NCBI GenBank assembly: GCA_036925085.1
Contig: JAUPFP010000014.1
Span: 4,749,182 to 4,813,181, forward strand
DNA length: 64,000 nucleotides
Direction: 5' to 3'
Source: Brachycybe producta
Taxonomy: Eukaryota > Arthropoda > Diplopoda > Playtdesmida > Andrognathidae
In this document: one piece after another, positions 22,901 through 33,861 of the stretch
Layout of the letters: the number at the start of each line of letters is the position of its first letter
Position numbering within the stretch: position 1 is the first letter of the stretch
Made by a program: the position numbers and the translations under genes
The notes under the pieces: model-generated
What the model was told of the DNA's origin: nothing
What the model saw: only the letters and a program-made list of their open reading frames with translations
The model's database searches: none

Positions 22901-25900
22901 GGTAATTCTAGTTTGTAACTGCTACAAAACCAAGATGACCAAGTGGCTTCATTTTTTGTGTTGATGGCGATTTCAGAATCACTTTGTCCATCTTCGAAGG
23001 TCTGGTTTCGAAAGCGAATTCGACGGCTCTGTATCGAAACTGGAGATCTCGGCACGGAATTTCTACTTAAAAATAAAGCCAAAAAGTAATGTTTTATTTA
23101 TTTAAGGTGGCTGGATAGATATTTATTTTGTTTTTGTCAACCCGAACGGCGCCACTACCGTGGTTAATGCTATGCTTCATAGACGTTTTTGTAAAATTTG
23201 GACGCAAAAACGTCAAGCGAAAAAATTCAAATTGTTTTCAAAACTAGAATGGTAAAAAATTATGTTAAACGTTTTTTTTTTGGCAATATCTTAAAAAATA
23301 AACGTTTTATAGTTCAGTTTGGAATTTGGGTTTTTCTATTGACATTTCATACAAAAAACTATTTCTAGTTTCTAAAACACTTTGAATTTTTGTTTAATTT
23401 CTCTCCTGAAAAATATAGATTTTCTGAAAACAGCGGTTGAAAGGGGGAAAAGACCTCCTATAGAGAACATAATAGCCACTGTAGTGGAGAGAAAAGCAAA
23501 ATAAATATCTATTCAACCACCTTAAAGGTCCGCCGTAATGTGATCCGTAAGGATGTGACCTCACTTGAAAAGTTTAATAATAAGAATTGTCGGTAGGAGA
23601 ACGACAATTGTTGACTGGACACCAATGACTATCTCTGTTATTGAAAAAGAATAGTGACCGATGTCCACCTGGACAGTCGAGTCCGGTGTACCATAGAACA
23701 CAATGTTGACCAACATCCATACGAAGAACACGAATAATGCAGTGGACAAACGCTGGACACAAGTGAAGTGACTTGATGCCGGTCTGTTAAACAATTTCAA
23801 GAGGTCAAATGCATTGGCTCCTTGATTTTTTGGTGTTTTTCACAAAAAAAAGGAGACCTTCTAAAAATGCCGAAAAATAAATGGTCATCGGATAGCTTTT
23901 TAGAAATGGTTTCGGTGAACGTCGTGTTTTTGGACTGTTGCAACGTCTCGTAATTGGATATTGTGATATTGGGACCTTCTTCTTTTTGAAGTACGACTGA
24001 CAGCCATTGATTGGCAGTGAAGTTCCGCCGTGTTCGCTGTTGAAGGTCGTGGACGAGAATTCTTCGCAAAAACCTTTTGAAAAAAAAAGATTTTTCTCTT
24101 CTTAAATGGACTTTAGGAGTTTTACTTGGACATATGGTGCAGAGATCCTTAAGGTCTTTGCACCTTAAATGTCCAAATATATTTTTTTTGGATGACATTC
24201 TTAAAGTGTGACAAGTGGATTACCACGATGGACTTAAACCGGACGAATCATGGAAGAGATGAATCTTCCGGATTTTTCCTAATGATTCTGCGGTGGCCAC
24301 GAGAAAAGTATCGTCTTCGCCCCTTTGAAGAACAGCCCGTTTGGTATTATTGGCCAGAATGTGGACGTCACTTCGACTCTCCGGCCCGTCTCCAATGAGT
24401 TGGATTGCGACGTGGGCCGTCGTGCCGGCTCCTCGCTGCCAACCGGTGAACACCGTTACGGCATACAGATAACGAGAAAGTGGATCGTTATCCTCTAACG
24501 GGATCACTTCAGTCAAACGCTGTAAGAAACGTTCCTGTTTTAAGAGCGGGTTATTTTTGAACTCTGCATGGTTATTCTGCAGTTTCAGAATCAGAAGCAA
24601 CACTCTGAAGAAATTGAAAGTGTGTTAAAAACTAGAAGGGTAGCAGGCTGAATCACATAAAAAAGGTTATTCACCCCTAAGTGATTGAGCTACCCTTCTA
24701 GTTTTTAAAACTCATTCAAGTGTCACTTTTCAAGACAAAAATAACCTAAGTTTGAGTGGTCCCGTTTACACTTATAAAAAAAACACCTTAAGACATTGTT
24801 GGTCTTTTCTTTTAGCGACTGGAATGAGCAACAAATAGACAGCTACAATTATGGCCAGAACAATTATAATCAGTTGATTGTTGCGGAGCTCCAGGAACAA
24901 GTAGATGTCATCGATGGGATCGACGACATTCGGAGCAACCAAGAAACTTGCTCCGAACAACGAAGTGTGAAGACATCGGCAATTGACGTATTGGTCATCG
25001 ATGGACATTTCTCCAACCTAAAAGTCGAGTACTGGTCAAATGAGCCACATCGAGACACAGAAAAGTTGTCTCGTAATTACGACTCTTAGCAAACAGGCCA
25101 CTTTCCAACTATAAATACATTGCAATAAAATACATTGCAACGACAGCCCAACCACCGTCGACTTCATTTTGCAGTCGAAAAGTGGTCTTGTGTATTCCAA
25201 TCCTTACTTGACATGCTTCAGTTGACCATTTCGACAAATTCGTGTCCCAGTGGAGACATCGAACCCAAAATGCGGTCATATTGTAACGAATTTCATAATC
25301 GTTCTCCACCGAAGCCGTAAAATTGTTGCTGCCACCGATGGCCACAATTCCAACATAAACTGTGTCCACTTTTTCAGTTATTTCTCTTTTTAAGACGACC
25401 TCATTTTGATGGATTAAAGATTCATCTACAAAATCTTCCAGAGATGGACGATGGTCAGTCACGATGACCACCTTAAAAACACCATGGTATTACATGAACA
25501 CAATTAGGGAGCAATTGAAAGTGTGTTAGAAACTAGAAGGGTAGCCCTGATTTACTTAAGGGTATTTTTATGTTTTATATCTTTCAAAATAAAGTTGGAT
25601 TATTTACAAACTGAACATAAAAAGTAAAAGATATCAACATGAAAATACTCTTAAGTGATCAAGCAACCCTTCTAATTTCTAAAACTTCTAGTCTCTAAAA
25701 CTCTTCTAATCTTTAAAACCAGTTAATCAGCTTTAATGAAGTTAATATTTTGCCTTCAATAAACTGTTGTTCCGATTCAGAGGTGTCACCTGTAGTAAAA
25801 TAAATCCCGGTGTGGAAACGGTCACTTTGTGGACACTTACGTCTTCATCGGTCAAGTTTGACCACTGTTTCAGAGTGATCACGCCGGTTGTTGTTTGTGG

Positions 25901-28900
25901 TTGCAAAACTATACGATAGATGAGGTTAGATTCGTAATTGTTTATGGGTTAAACTAAGGGTCTTGGCACACAGGCCACTTTTGCTGTTTAATTTCGACTG
26001 CAAAATGAAGTCGCAAGTGGTTATTAGATTCGAAGTGGTCGGTTTTGATGACAACCCGACTTCATTTTGCAGTCGAAATCGACCACCAAAAGTGGTCTTG
26101 TGTGTTCCAACCCTAACAGGTCAAGTGGGGGTCATGAATAACTTGGTCTTTGAAGATGGACTTCAATTGGTTTCGAAAAACTTCTTTTACTGTTGGAGTG
26201 AACCGGTAACTGTGTGATGGACACACTGACCACTGGTGTGTTTATATCTTTCGAAGTGATTTGAGTCACATACGGATTGTAACGACTCTGAAGAATCTAT
26301 TGAAGACAATCAAGAGTTAGGATCGTAGTGGTCGAGATGCATTGCAAAAAGTGGCGTTCGTGTGGCTGAACAAGACTATTTATACAACCACTTTTCACAA
26401 TTCATTCATTTGCACTAGAACCACTTCAAAACCGCTGTCAGTGTCGACTCGGAGTGGTCGATTTTGGCCACACACCGAACACTTTTGACAGTCCATTTCG
26501 AACACTAAAAACTCACCACTTTTTAGTGGTCAAGTTCGACTGCTAAATGAAGTCGGCGTGTGGTTCGTGCGCAAAAGTTCGGCGTCTTTCCATAGCAATA
26601 CATTACAAGTTTACAACCACAGCGTAGCCACCTACGACAACATTTTGCAGTGGAATTCGACCACTAAAAAGTGGTGTGTCGAGAGGCACTAAGTGTTTTC
26701 CACCTCGCAATCGATTTCGTTTTCATCCGACCTTCTCGTTTCGAACAGATCGGATGGAATGTTCACGATGGCCAATTTCGACTCATCGTTCATGGAACGA
26801 GACATTCCAAGATGATGATGACGACGACTGGGCGAACTGCCAATCGAACTCTTTTGGCTCCACAGAGACATAGACTTCGTGTCGATGACCGTAATGTCTT
26901 CGTAAAGTAACGAATCGTTAAGTACGTTTTTCGAAAGCAACTCGATTGCTTTTAATGCTTTTTCCATAATCTCTAATTCCTGTAATTTATATTTATTGAC
27001 CACTTAAAATGTTTTATTATAATTATAATATAAATATTGAAAATGTTTTAAAAAGTAGAAGGGTAGCTGAATCACTTAATTATATTTGTATGTTTGTATC
27101 TTTCAAAATAAACTTTATTTTCAACCTGACATAGAAAGTTTATTTTAAAAGATATCAACATGAAATTATATTGAAGTGATTGAGTTACCCTTCTAGTTTC
27201 TAGAACATATTCAAGTTTCGCCTCTTGATTTTGCTCCAAAAAGATGAGAATAATCCTAGTTTAAGTGACGTTTACTCGTAAAAACCACCTTAAAGTGGTT
27301 TAATAATTAATGTAATATCTGCTGACCAATAGTCTGTCTGCATTTTCAATGGACAATCGAGACTCAGGATCGTAACTTTCAAAATAATCTTTTTCTTCGT
27401 AATCGGACACTTGAGCGTCGACACTGACCACCACCGTGGACAGAGGAAAATCTTTCGATCTCGCCTCCACGAGATTGTTAAATGTTCCCAAAATGTGTCT
27501 GAAATTAATTTCAGTGTTAATTTGTTTTTTTCTAATTTCAGTGTGGTTTGAGATTTGTGAAATGACCGAAATACGTCCATCTTTTGTAGGAGGAGAAGGA
27601 GGCGGCGTGTTTGATCCGAATGACTTTGTTGAATGATAGTGTCTGTGAGTTTGAACAACAAATGAGACACTTCCCTCTGTGTCTGTGGTAACAGTTGGTC
27701 TTTGGAGGTCTTTAGTACGTTTTGAAGAACAGTGGCTGTTTGTGAAACTATGGACACATCGTAGAGTGGAATTTGTTTCAGGGCCTCCACCACGGTATGT
27801 CTTATCTAAAGGGATTTTTTAAACGACTTTTCATTTGGCTTTTTGTAAGCTTCATTAATTGTGGGCTACTTTGGAACTCTTTTCTATGTTTTCGGCTCGT
27901 CTCGATGATATTTTCTCCATTTGGCTGTTGACCGTATCTGTGATGATATTTGCCAGTTCGAGAGCGCCTTCAATGAACCCGTAATTACAAAATGCGCCAC
28001 AAATTTAAGAAATTAAAGAAATTGAAAGTATGTTAAAAACTAGAACGGGTGTTTTCCCCACTCCCGAAGTAAGTACCCTTCTAGTTTCTAAAACACTTTC
28101 AAAATTTTGCTCTTCCGTACCAGAAATGTCTCCCGAAAACTCTTGAATTGTGATGTAATTATGTCCTTCTTCAAGTTTTGTCGTTAACAAATCCATTAAT
28201 TTCATGACATTCTCGTCATCTTTATTTTGCAGTTTATCGGACAATGGATACACCTGAAATATAAAGTGACCGCCACAAAAACAGTTCAGTGTTGACCCCT
28301 TCTTCCCAATCACAATCGTTTGAATTGTCGGAACTAACTGTGACATCAACGGTCACTTGCGTGAACGCCAAGTACGAGTCAAAGACAACGACCGTCACGT
28401 GTCCCAAGAACCCGTTGTTTTCGTCTCCTTGGCTAAGTGACACGTACTTCAATAAACCTTCACGTTGTTTGCCCAAAAGAACACCTTAATTGATCCGGAA
28501 ACCCACCCCCCCAAAAAGTACCATGCGATCAGTATGTGTGGAGTTCGTTTTTAGAGAGAGAGAGAGTCGAGTCGTTTACTTTCGTTCGTTTCACCGACAA
28601 TTTGATAAAACTCGTACTGAAGTGGGAAATCTTCGTCTTGAAATTCATCGCAACGAATGGAGAAGACGTCAAAGAGGCTAATACCCGAAGACGGCGACAC
28701 GAAACAAGTCCCTTTGATCGGAGGTTTGTTCGTCGTTAACTCGTAAGTGGCAAATCCGAACTCTATCGTTACGAATAAGATAAAAACCTTAACTCTTAAT
28801 TTTTCATTTGTAGTCGTTTAGATTCTAACCTGAAGAGGCTTTAAAAGTGTAATTATGTCCTGCCAGAAGAACTCCGGGTTTCAAACAGAGATATTCTGAC

Positions 28901-30750
28901 GGTTGACCCACACAAACATCGGCATTTAAATCGAAAGTGGATGAAGGTGACAACTGAGGATGAACCGACTCGAGAGTCCATTCGATCGTGACTTTATCGG
29001 AGTCGGAATAAGCACGAAGGACAGTTTTCTCAAAGGAATTCGCTTTAAAAGCGCAGTTCCTTTCGCACCTACATACAGAAAATAAGTCTCGGGAAATTAA
29101 AATGAAAACTGTTTCGTGTATTTATCGACTGACTGAATGTTAATCTGCTCGGTGTATCGTGGTCCTACTACGAGCGTCTGTTGGCTCCATCCCGGTTTCG
29201 ACATTTGATCGGAAACCTGAACTCGAAACACGTAACTCGTTTCGTTACGAAGAGCAGTGGCTGGAACCGAGAGCCTGCTACTGTTTTCTCTTTGAGACAG
29301 TGGCACGAATGGACCCTTGCAGAATCCTCGTCGATCCGATCGTGATGTGTCCGACTCAAGCGTCTCCTCCGAACAGAACCATTTGAACCTTTGATTTATC
29401 CAAGAAGGAAATTTTTAGTTTATTGGATTGATCTCAAAGGCGGTAAAATTAAGTTTATTTTAATCATACGTAAGATTCTGTTTTTCTTTACTCTGATCTG
29501 GGTTTACTGATTGAGACGCATCTAGTATTTGTTCGAAATCTCCTTTTATGGTTCGCTTTTTCCCTCCGGATAATATAGCCGCAATGTCGGAAGTCAAAAC
29601 GTCCACTAGCCCCTATTAGCATAGCATTGGTGTAATTAGGAGAAACAAACATTTTAGCCCCTGTTAGCATAGCATTGGTGTAATTAGGAGAAACAAACAT
29701 TTTAGCCCCTGTTAGCATGCAGAATAATATTTGCATGACATTAGTGTGTGTAGGAGTTGCCAACAGTTATAGATGTGTATGTGACGACATGTAAATGAGG
29801 TCAATGTTAGCTACGATAGGGTTGCATTTAATATACAGAGGTAATTCAACTATGAGCCACTGCTGGGTGTGGCCAATAGAGGGCGCAAACTGTACTCAAG
29901 AGCATCAGTTATAATACGGTTCAATGGACATATAAGGAAAAATGGACGACATTTTAAGCAAGTTGTCTTCCTTCTAGCTTTAAATTGCAGACAATTCTTC
30001 GCTCACTTTTTGGCTGTTTTTTTTTTCTAACATAGTTACTTTACCTTGGGTTGTACCAATATGGTGTTTTTTATTACGATTTATATTCATATAACCGCCA
30101 TATTAGGTTACCGTGTGCTTCAAAACACAACATTAGGTAGATAGCTGATGCCCATTCACCCTTATTTTATAAATTTTATTAATTTTACCTGTGCACTACC
30201 GCTAATATTTTTAGCATTCTGAGTAGAAATTAACACTTTTAGCGTGAATTTAACGCGTCCTAGCGGCAGAATTGTTCCCGGTATGGTCAAATAAGACAAA
30301 TTCCTTGCTACGAACGCTCCATCGAGATCAATGACGTTGTTGAGGCCATCATACGCGGTCCAAACGTGCGCGATCGACGTCATGACCGCGTTGTCGTCGC
30401 ATCCACGCGCCGAATGAACCACTGAGTTTATTGTGACCCCTTCTCTTCTTCGTATCTTTAACGGAACAGATCCGTTTCCGATATTAATATTTTGCAGTTG
30501 AACCACCGGAGAACAATTATCTTTTAAGCGTGTATTCAAATGGTTAATTCTTTTAAATTCATCTGAAAAGTTCCCGGTTAACTTGTTTGCGATGAAATCC
30601 ATGTTAATATAAAGGGTTAGTCCACTTCGAGCTTCGAAAACTGAAACAGAAACCACATTTTCATTAGAAAAATAGTAAATTCTCTTCGTAATGAACACTA
30701 TTTATACTCAGAATAACTAAAAGGATACACGTTGTTTCAATATGACTCAT
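19960..30750 (-). CDS. Polycystin-1/REJ-type receptor with GPS, PLAT and PKD channel domains
   Basis: Large membrane receptor-channel of the polycystin-1 family, about 2,090 aa. Exons (-): 30750-30708, 30640-30189, 29612-29470, 29388-29134, 29068-28830, 28762-28580, 28484-28297, 28253-28121, 27967-27870, 27805-27567, 27498-27327, 26979-26704, 26296-26143, 25908-25790, 25471-25208, 25017-24787, 24576-24224, 24073-23858, 23783-23565, about 23062-22693, 22616-22212, 21683-21515, and about 21309-19960. Phase agrees at every junction except the last. Domains: signal peptide; REJ module (about 30-560; LDASQSVNPDQ, FKWFC, TTNKPPIKGTCFV); GAIN with a GPS (VNCRCLHTSLFGAS, about 1000); TM1; PLAT (RGAGTTAHVAIQLIGDG, then PSWFLRRILVHDLQ); ten more membrane segments with the polycystin extracellular loop and pore region. 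It lacks the LRR and PKD repeats of mammalian PKD1, as PKDREJ does. No splice acceptor is visible before the last exon, whose first conserved residues (YDPKLSYFFGKGYSC) directly follow a repeat element. Confidence 0.87.
21310..21500. repeat. Family A element abutting the last polycystin exon
   Basis: Both arms lie within the last intron (AAAAACTAGAAGGTTAGCTC and TCAGCTTCTAGTTTCCAG). On the gene strand the element ends TTCTAGTTTTTAAAACACTT and is followed within a few bases by coding sequence. The usual terminal part of the element is absent at this end. Confidence 0.8.
21890..22190. repeat. Diverged repeat with family A-like arms
   Basis: Short arms such as ATTCTAGTTTCTAACTAACTTT (21913-21934) and CCATTCTAGTTTCTAACTGAC (22143) face repeats of the type AACACGAAA/TTTCGTGTT. 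It is in the intron before exon 22 of the polycystin gene and may be a distinct subfamily. Confidence 0.45.
22506..22539. repeat. CAT triplet run encoding poly-Asp
   Basis: A (CAT)n run on the plus strand encodes about nine consecutive Asp residues in the cytoplasmic loop of the polycystin gene (exon 22616-22212). It keeps frame and is probably variable in length. Confidence 0.85.
23098..23527. repeat. Family A variant with long outer inverted repeats
   Basis: The ends are near-perfect inverted repeats: TTAAGGTGGCTGGATAGATA followed by TTTATTTTG on the left, and CAAAATAAATATCTATTCAA followed by CCACCTTAA on the right. Inside sits a diverged family A core (TTCAAAACTAGAATGG ... CTAGTTTCTAAAACAC). 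It forms most of one intron of the polycystin gene and shows the terminal sequence of the family most clearly. Confidence 0.85.
24577..24792. repeat. Family A element forming an intron, with splice sites at its ends
   Basis: On the gene strand the intron starts inside the element tip (CTTAAG, then GTGTTTTTTTTATAAGTGTA). It runs through the left arm (AAAAACTAGAAGGGTAGCTC) and right arm (CTACCCTTCTAGTTTTTAAC), and ends at CTGCAG just before AATAACC. In intact copies of the element the same AATAACC motif follows GACAG near the right end. See the finding on introner-like behaviour. Confidence 0.8.
25086..25207. repeat. Family B element starting at a splice donor
   Basis: It ends CGACTTCATTTTGCAGTCGA, AAAGTGGTCTTGTGTATTCC, AATCCTTA on the plus strand. 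On the gene strand the element tip TAAGGATTGGAATACACAAG supplies the donor GTAAGG used after ...EACQ of the polycystin gene. Confidence 0.75.
25505..25730. repeat. Family A element in a polycystin intron
   Basis: Left arm GTTAGAAACTAGAAGGGTAG at 25527. The right arm AGATATCAACATGAAAATAC leads to AACCCTTCTAATTTCTAAAAC, with a short duplication of the last motif. Confidence 0.8.
25955..26125. repeat. Family B palindromic element
   Basis: Both ends are present: CTTGGCACACAGGCCACTTTT with GACTGCAAAATGAAGTCG on the left, and CGACTTCATTTTGCAGTCGA with AAGTGGTCTTGTGTGTTCCA on the right. It lies in a polycystin intron and creates a spurious open frame on the plus strand. Confidence 0.8.
26335..26703. 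repeat. Family B element, possibly two nested copies
   Basis: Several inverted AAAGTGGTC / GACCACTTT and GACTGCTAAATGAAGTCGG / CATTTTGCAGTGGAATTCGA motifs fill this 407-base polycystin intron. The order of motifs suggests one copy inserted into another. The intron donor (GTGGAA) lies at its outer edge. Confidence 0.65.
27036..27296. repeat. Family A element in a polycystin intron
   Basis: Left arm TTTTAAAAAGTAGAAGGGTAG and right arm GAGTTACCCTTCTAGTTTCT. The right end reads AAAAACCACCTTAA at 27283-27296, an intact element tip. Confidence 0.8.
28012..28112. repeat. Short family A element making up most of an intron
   Basis: It is a compact copy of about 100 bases: ATTGAAAGTATGTTAAAAAC and CTAGAACGGG on the left, then ACCCTTCTAGTTTCTAAAAC and ACTTTCAAAATTTTGCTC on the right. 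The whole polycystin intron here is 153 bases. Confidence 0.8.
29612..29715. repeat. Tandem repeat of about 48 bp carrying a splice acceptor motif
   Basis: About two full copies and a part copy of a unit containing TTAGCATAGCATTGGTGTAA and AAACAAACATTTTAGCCCC. On the gene strand each unit ends GCTATGCTAACAGGGGCTA, the same sequence as the acceptor used for the polycystin exon at 29612 (CTAATAG then GGGCTA). The unit closest to the exon is the one that keeps frame. Confidence 0.8.
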
Positions 30751-31207
30751 TTTAAAGGTTTTTCTTGTTATTTTCTGTCTCTTAAAAGCGGACTCAAAGG
30801 TTGAAACTTTTTTTTTCAAATAAACGCGCCAAAACATTAAGCTACAGTGTAACCCAAATACAACTACCCGTTTTCTTTAACCTAATAGGGATTTATCCCT
30901 ATTGTCGACTTTTTATTTATTTTAAATTTTTTAATCAGAATGTAAAAAATTCTAATTAATATTTTTATTATTATCCGTAGTTTATTGCTTGTTTATTTCA
31001 CAGATATTAACATAAATGGTTCAAATATTACTAAATGTTTAAGTAATAAAAGCGAATCAATTGCAATATCCCATTTATCCCTATCTATGGCACGTTTATC
31101 CCTATATAATATTTTCATCATAAAAACAACACTCAATTTTTTATTAGATACATATTTTTATTTGTTCATAAAGGTGCAAAAATTACATTAGTGTATTAAA
31201 ATAATAT
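30751..31207. other. Spacer between polycystin and CoA synthase genes
   Basis: It should hold the polycystin promoter (minus strand) near 30,780-30,900 and the 3' end of the CoA synthase gene near 31,150-31,207. TATTTTTATTTG near 31155 contains TTTATT on the plus strand, which reads AATAAA on the minus strand and would suit that gene. No exon or repeat copy is seen. Confidence 0.5.
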
Positions 31208-33861
31208 TTATGATTGTGAGGCCGATCGAAGATAAATTTGCAAGTCGGACCAGGCTCGTTCGACCTACAAAAAACACCGAAACAAAAGTTAATTTTCTTT
31301 AAAAAAAATCACTCGTGACAAGTTGCTAGTGATCAATCAACTCTCTTTTGATAGTAACCTGGGTCTGAGTGTACTGCTGGTCCCAAAGTGTGCAAAACAC
31401 GACATTCGCATGCTCCAATCTAACTTTGTTCGTTGTCTGACGATCGATTCTCTGCTCGGCGGCACTTTCGTCGACACGATCCCTCTCGACGATCCTTTTC
31501 ACCGCCTTCAAACGACAGATCAAAAGACCAATTAAGTTTCACTCAATTACATCTACTCCGTTTTAGATATACGTACTTCATTTCGTGGAATGATGGAGAC
31601 CCAAAGTTCGTGTACGTCTCGAAACCAACCGGATTCGACCATAAGTGCAGCTTCGACGACGATCACTTCGAATCCTTTTTTCCAAAGTTGGTTCACTCGT
31701 TCGTCCTTGAGCCTCCGTATTTCAGGCCAGACCAAAGCGTTTAACCAATCAAGTTCATCCTATAAGAAAGAAATAAAATGGATGAAAATCTGTATTGATT
31801 CTTCGCTTTTTATTAATTATAATCACTCTGTTTTCGAACACTTTAGCTGCGAGTATTTTACGGTCGATCTGACCGTCGGAGGACACCAGTTCCGAGCCGA
31901 AACGATCGACGATCCGGTCGTAGACGTTTGTTCCGATGGAATAAGCTTCGTGTCCTAGTCGATCGCTGTCGATCACACCCGCTCCGAGATCTCGTAGTCT
32001 CTTTGCGATGGACGATTTACCACTTGCGATGCCTCCGGTAAGACCGATGATGTACGGACGCTTTGGTAAGTCTGGCTTATCCTTCAAATAAGAGAGAATT
32101 AAGTGAGAGTTTCCGTCCGTTTCGTGTCTTTTGCTGGACGTACAATAGAAAAGTGTTTTCTTTTTCCGAGTGTCTTCATTCTGAGAGCGGTCGAACTCAA
32201 TTTGTCCTGTTCTTTCAGTTCGTTTTCGTCCTCTGCCAGTAAATTGATCGTGTGAATGACCAGTTCGTTCATACCCTAACAGACAAACGATCGAAATATT
32301 TCGTTAATTAGATTGATAATTCTTAAAACGATGCTTCATGTTTGATTATCTTTTAAAATAAGCTTTTTACGTCAGTTTAATAATCACCCAACTTTAACCT
32401 GACAATGTATTTTAATTTGTGTCTATAGAAAAAGTTTATTTTGAAAGATATCAATATGAGTGATTAAATAAGCCGTTCTAGTTTCTAACCCACTTTTAAT
32501 TTCTCTTTAGAGTTACTCTTCCGAATATTTATTATAATTTTTATACTGTTATTTCAACTTTTATTATAAATTTTTAAAGTTTTATAAATTATTTTTTCAG
32601 TAATTTTAATTTTTTTTTGTAAAACTTTTAAAATTCTAATAATAGTTGAGAAATAACAGTATAAAAATAATAATTAAGTTTTATTGTAAAAATGATTACG
32701 AGATAATTATGAAAATGAAATAGATACAATTTATTTAGAATTTTGAGAGAAAAAAAAAAGACAAATTTGATTTTGAACTTTCATCTGTTTTAAAATTGAT
32801 TACTAAAAGTTTATAAAAACGCAGAAAGAATTCTTTCTAAACTTTTAAAATAGATATTAATTATAATTAACAATAAAACAATATTTAGTAAAAATAAATT
32901 CAAATATTATTTTTTAAAAAATTCTGTGATAAAAGCAACGCATAATAGAAATTATTTTCGCACTTTCTTTCGACGTTCCACGTTGACCAAACGACCTCCA
33001 TTAAGCGTCTCCTTGCTTACGACGATGCACTGAATGGTTTCGTCCGTCGTTGTCGGTCCGAACGGATCGTGAATGGGCACTATGTCGTAATCGAGCGTTA
33101 AATCGATTTCTTGAAGGAAATCTCGGAGAGCTTTGATCCTGTCTTCGATCGGCTCGATCAGTTCGTAAAGAACTTTATCTACAAGATAAGAAAACGACAC
33201 ATTTTAGCAGCGATTCCGTAACGAAGTCGATGTTTATACTCTTGTTCAGTCCGTCGACGGTCACACCGACGACTAGCCTTTTCCGACACAACAAGACCGC
33301 TTCCGAGAGCAAGATTTTGTGTCCGATATGAAGCCGATCGAAGGTCCCACCGAGGCAGACATTATCGTGAAGCGTCCAAGTGTTTGTCAAGCCATCGTTG
33401 TCCACTCTGTCCACCTCATCATCTTCTGACTGTCCGTCAATGTCCACCACATTTGCATCGTCGGTGATCCCTTTCGCAAACCTCTTCTTCAGGTGCTCGG
33501 TCAGATTGAGGTGGTCAGCTGTGGTGTTGGTCAGCAAGACGTCAACCTTCTTGTTTGGCAATTGACCACCAGCCTCAGTGTCCTTGAAGTTGGTCATCAG
33601 AAGTCGAACGTCCAGCAATGGACACACTTTATACGCGTTCGTGTAGAGTGACCACATGTGGTCACTATGTCTTTTAATAATGTCTCTGCTGGACACTGGA
33701 GATCGTTTGTGGTCATCGTGATGAACATAAAGGGTTTGAGTAACGTGTTTCGATGCAGTGGTCAGTGCGGCACTGAGTCGTTTGCGTCCGAAGAGGAGGA
33801 GAAGGCCAGTGGAACACCGATGACCACTACTCGTCATTGGAACGCTTTCAATACTCACCAT
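31208..33861 (-). CDS. Coasy: Bifunctional coenzyme A synthase (PPAT and dephospho-CoA kinase)
   Basis: Catalyses the last two steps of CoA synthesis: 4'-phosphopantetheine adenylyltransferase, then dephospho-CoA kinase. Seven exons keep frame (536 aa): 33861-33240, 33178-32964, 32275-32144, 32081-31827, 31759-31577, 31505-31359, 31264-31208. The N-terminal part (GLLLLFGRKRLSAALTTA, TLYVHH) matches the start of animal COASY. The PPAT domain has the nucleotidyl-transferase motif LGGTFDRLHIGHK (about 170-182), then IVPIHDPFGPT and CIVVSKETLNGG. The kinase domain has the P-loop GLTGGIASGKSS (about 336-347), VIDSDRLGHEAY, and VEAALMVESGW. The C-terminus VERAWSDLQIYL is a short last exon. Length is close to the human enzyme (564 aa). 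The start at 33861 sits in ATGGTGAGT, which resembles a donor site; an in-frame ATG at 33837 (MTSSGH) is an alternative. Confidence 0.95.
32318..32522. repeat. Family A element in a CoA synthase intron
   Basis: It is diverged. The left arm survives from CATGTTTGATTATCTTTTAA, and the right arm TTGAAAGATATCAATATG leads to GCCGTTCTAGTTTCTAAC. It occupies the 3' part of the element-poor, AT-rich 688-base intron. Confidence 0.7.

Noticed and set aside
25963-26217. Plus-strand frame of 84 codons
   Set aside because: It is made almost wholly of a family B element and lies inside a polycystin intron.
29600-29715. Possible CRISPR-like array
   Set aside because: The units are directly tandem with no unique spacers, and the context is a spliced animal gene.
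29488-29763. Minus-strand frame with repeated LTGAKMFVSPNYTNAM
   Set aside because: It reads through the 48-bp tandem repeat in a frame different from the REJ exon. The conserved frame starts at 29612.
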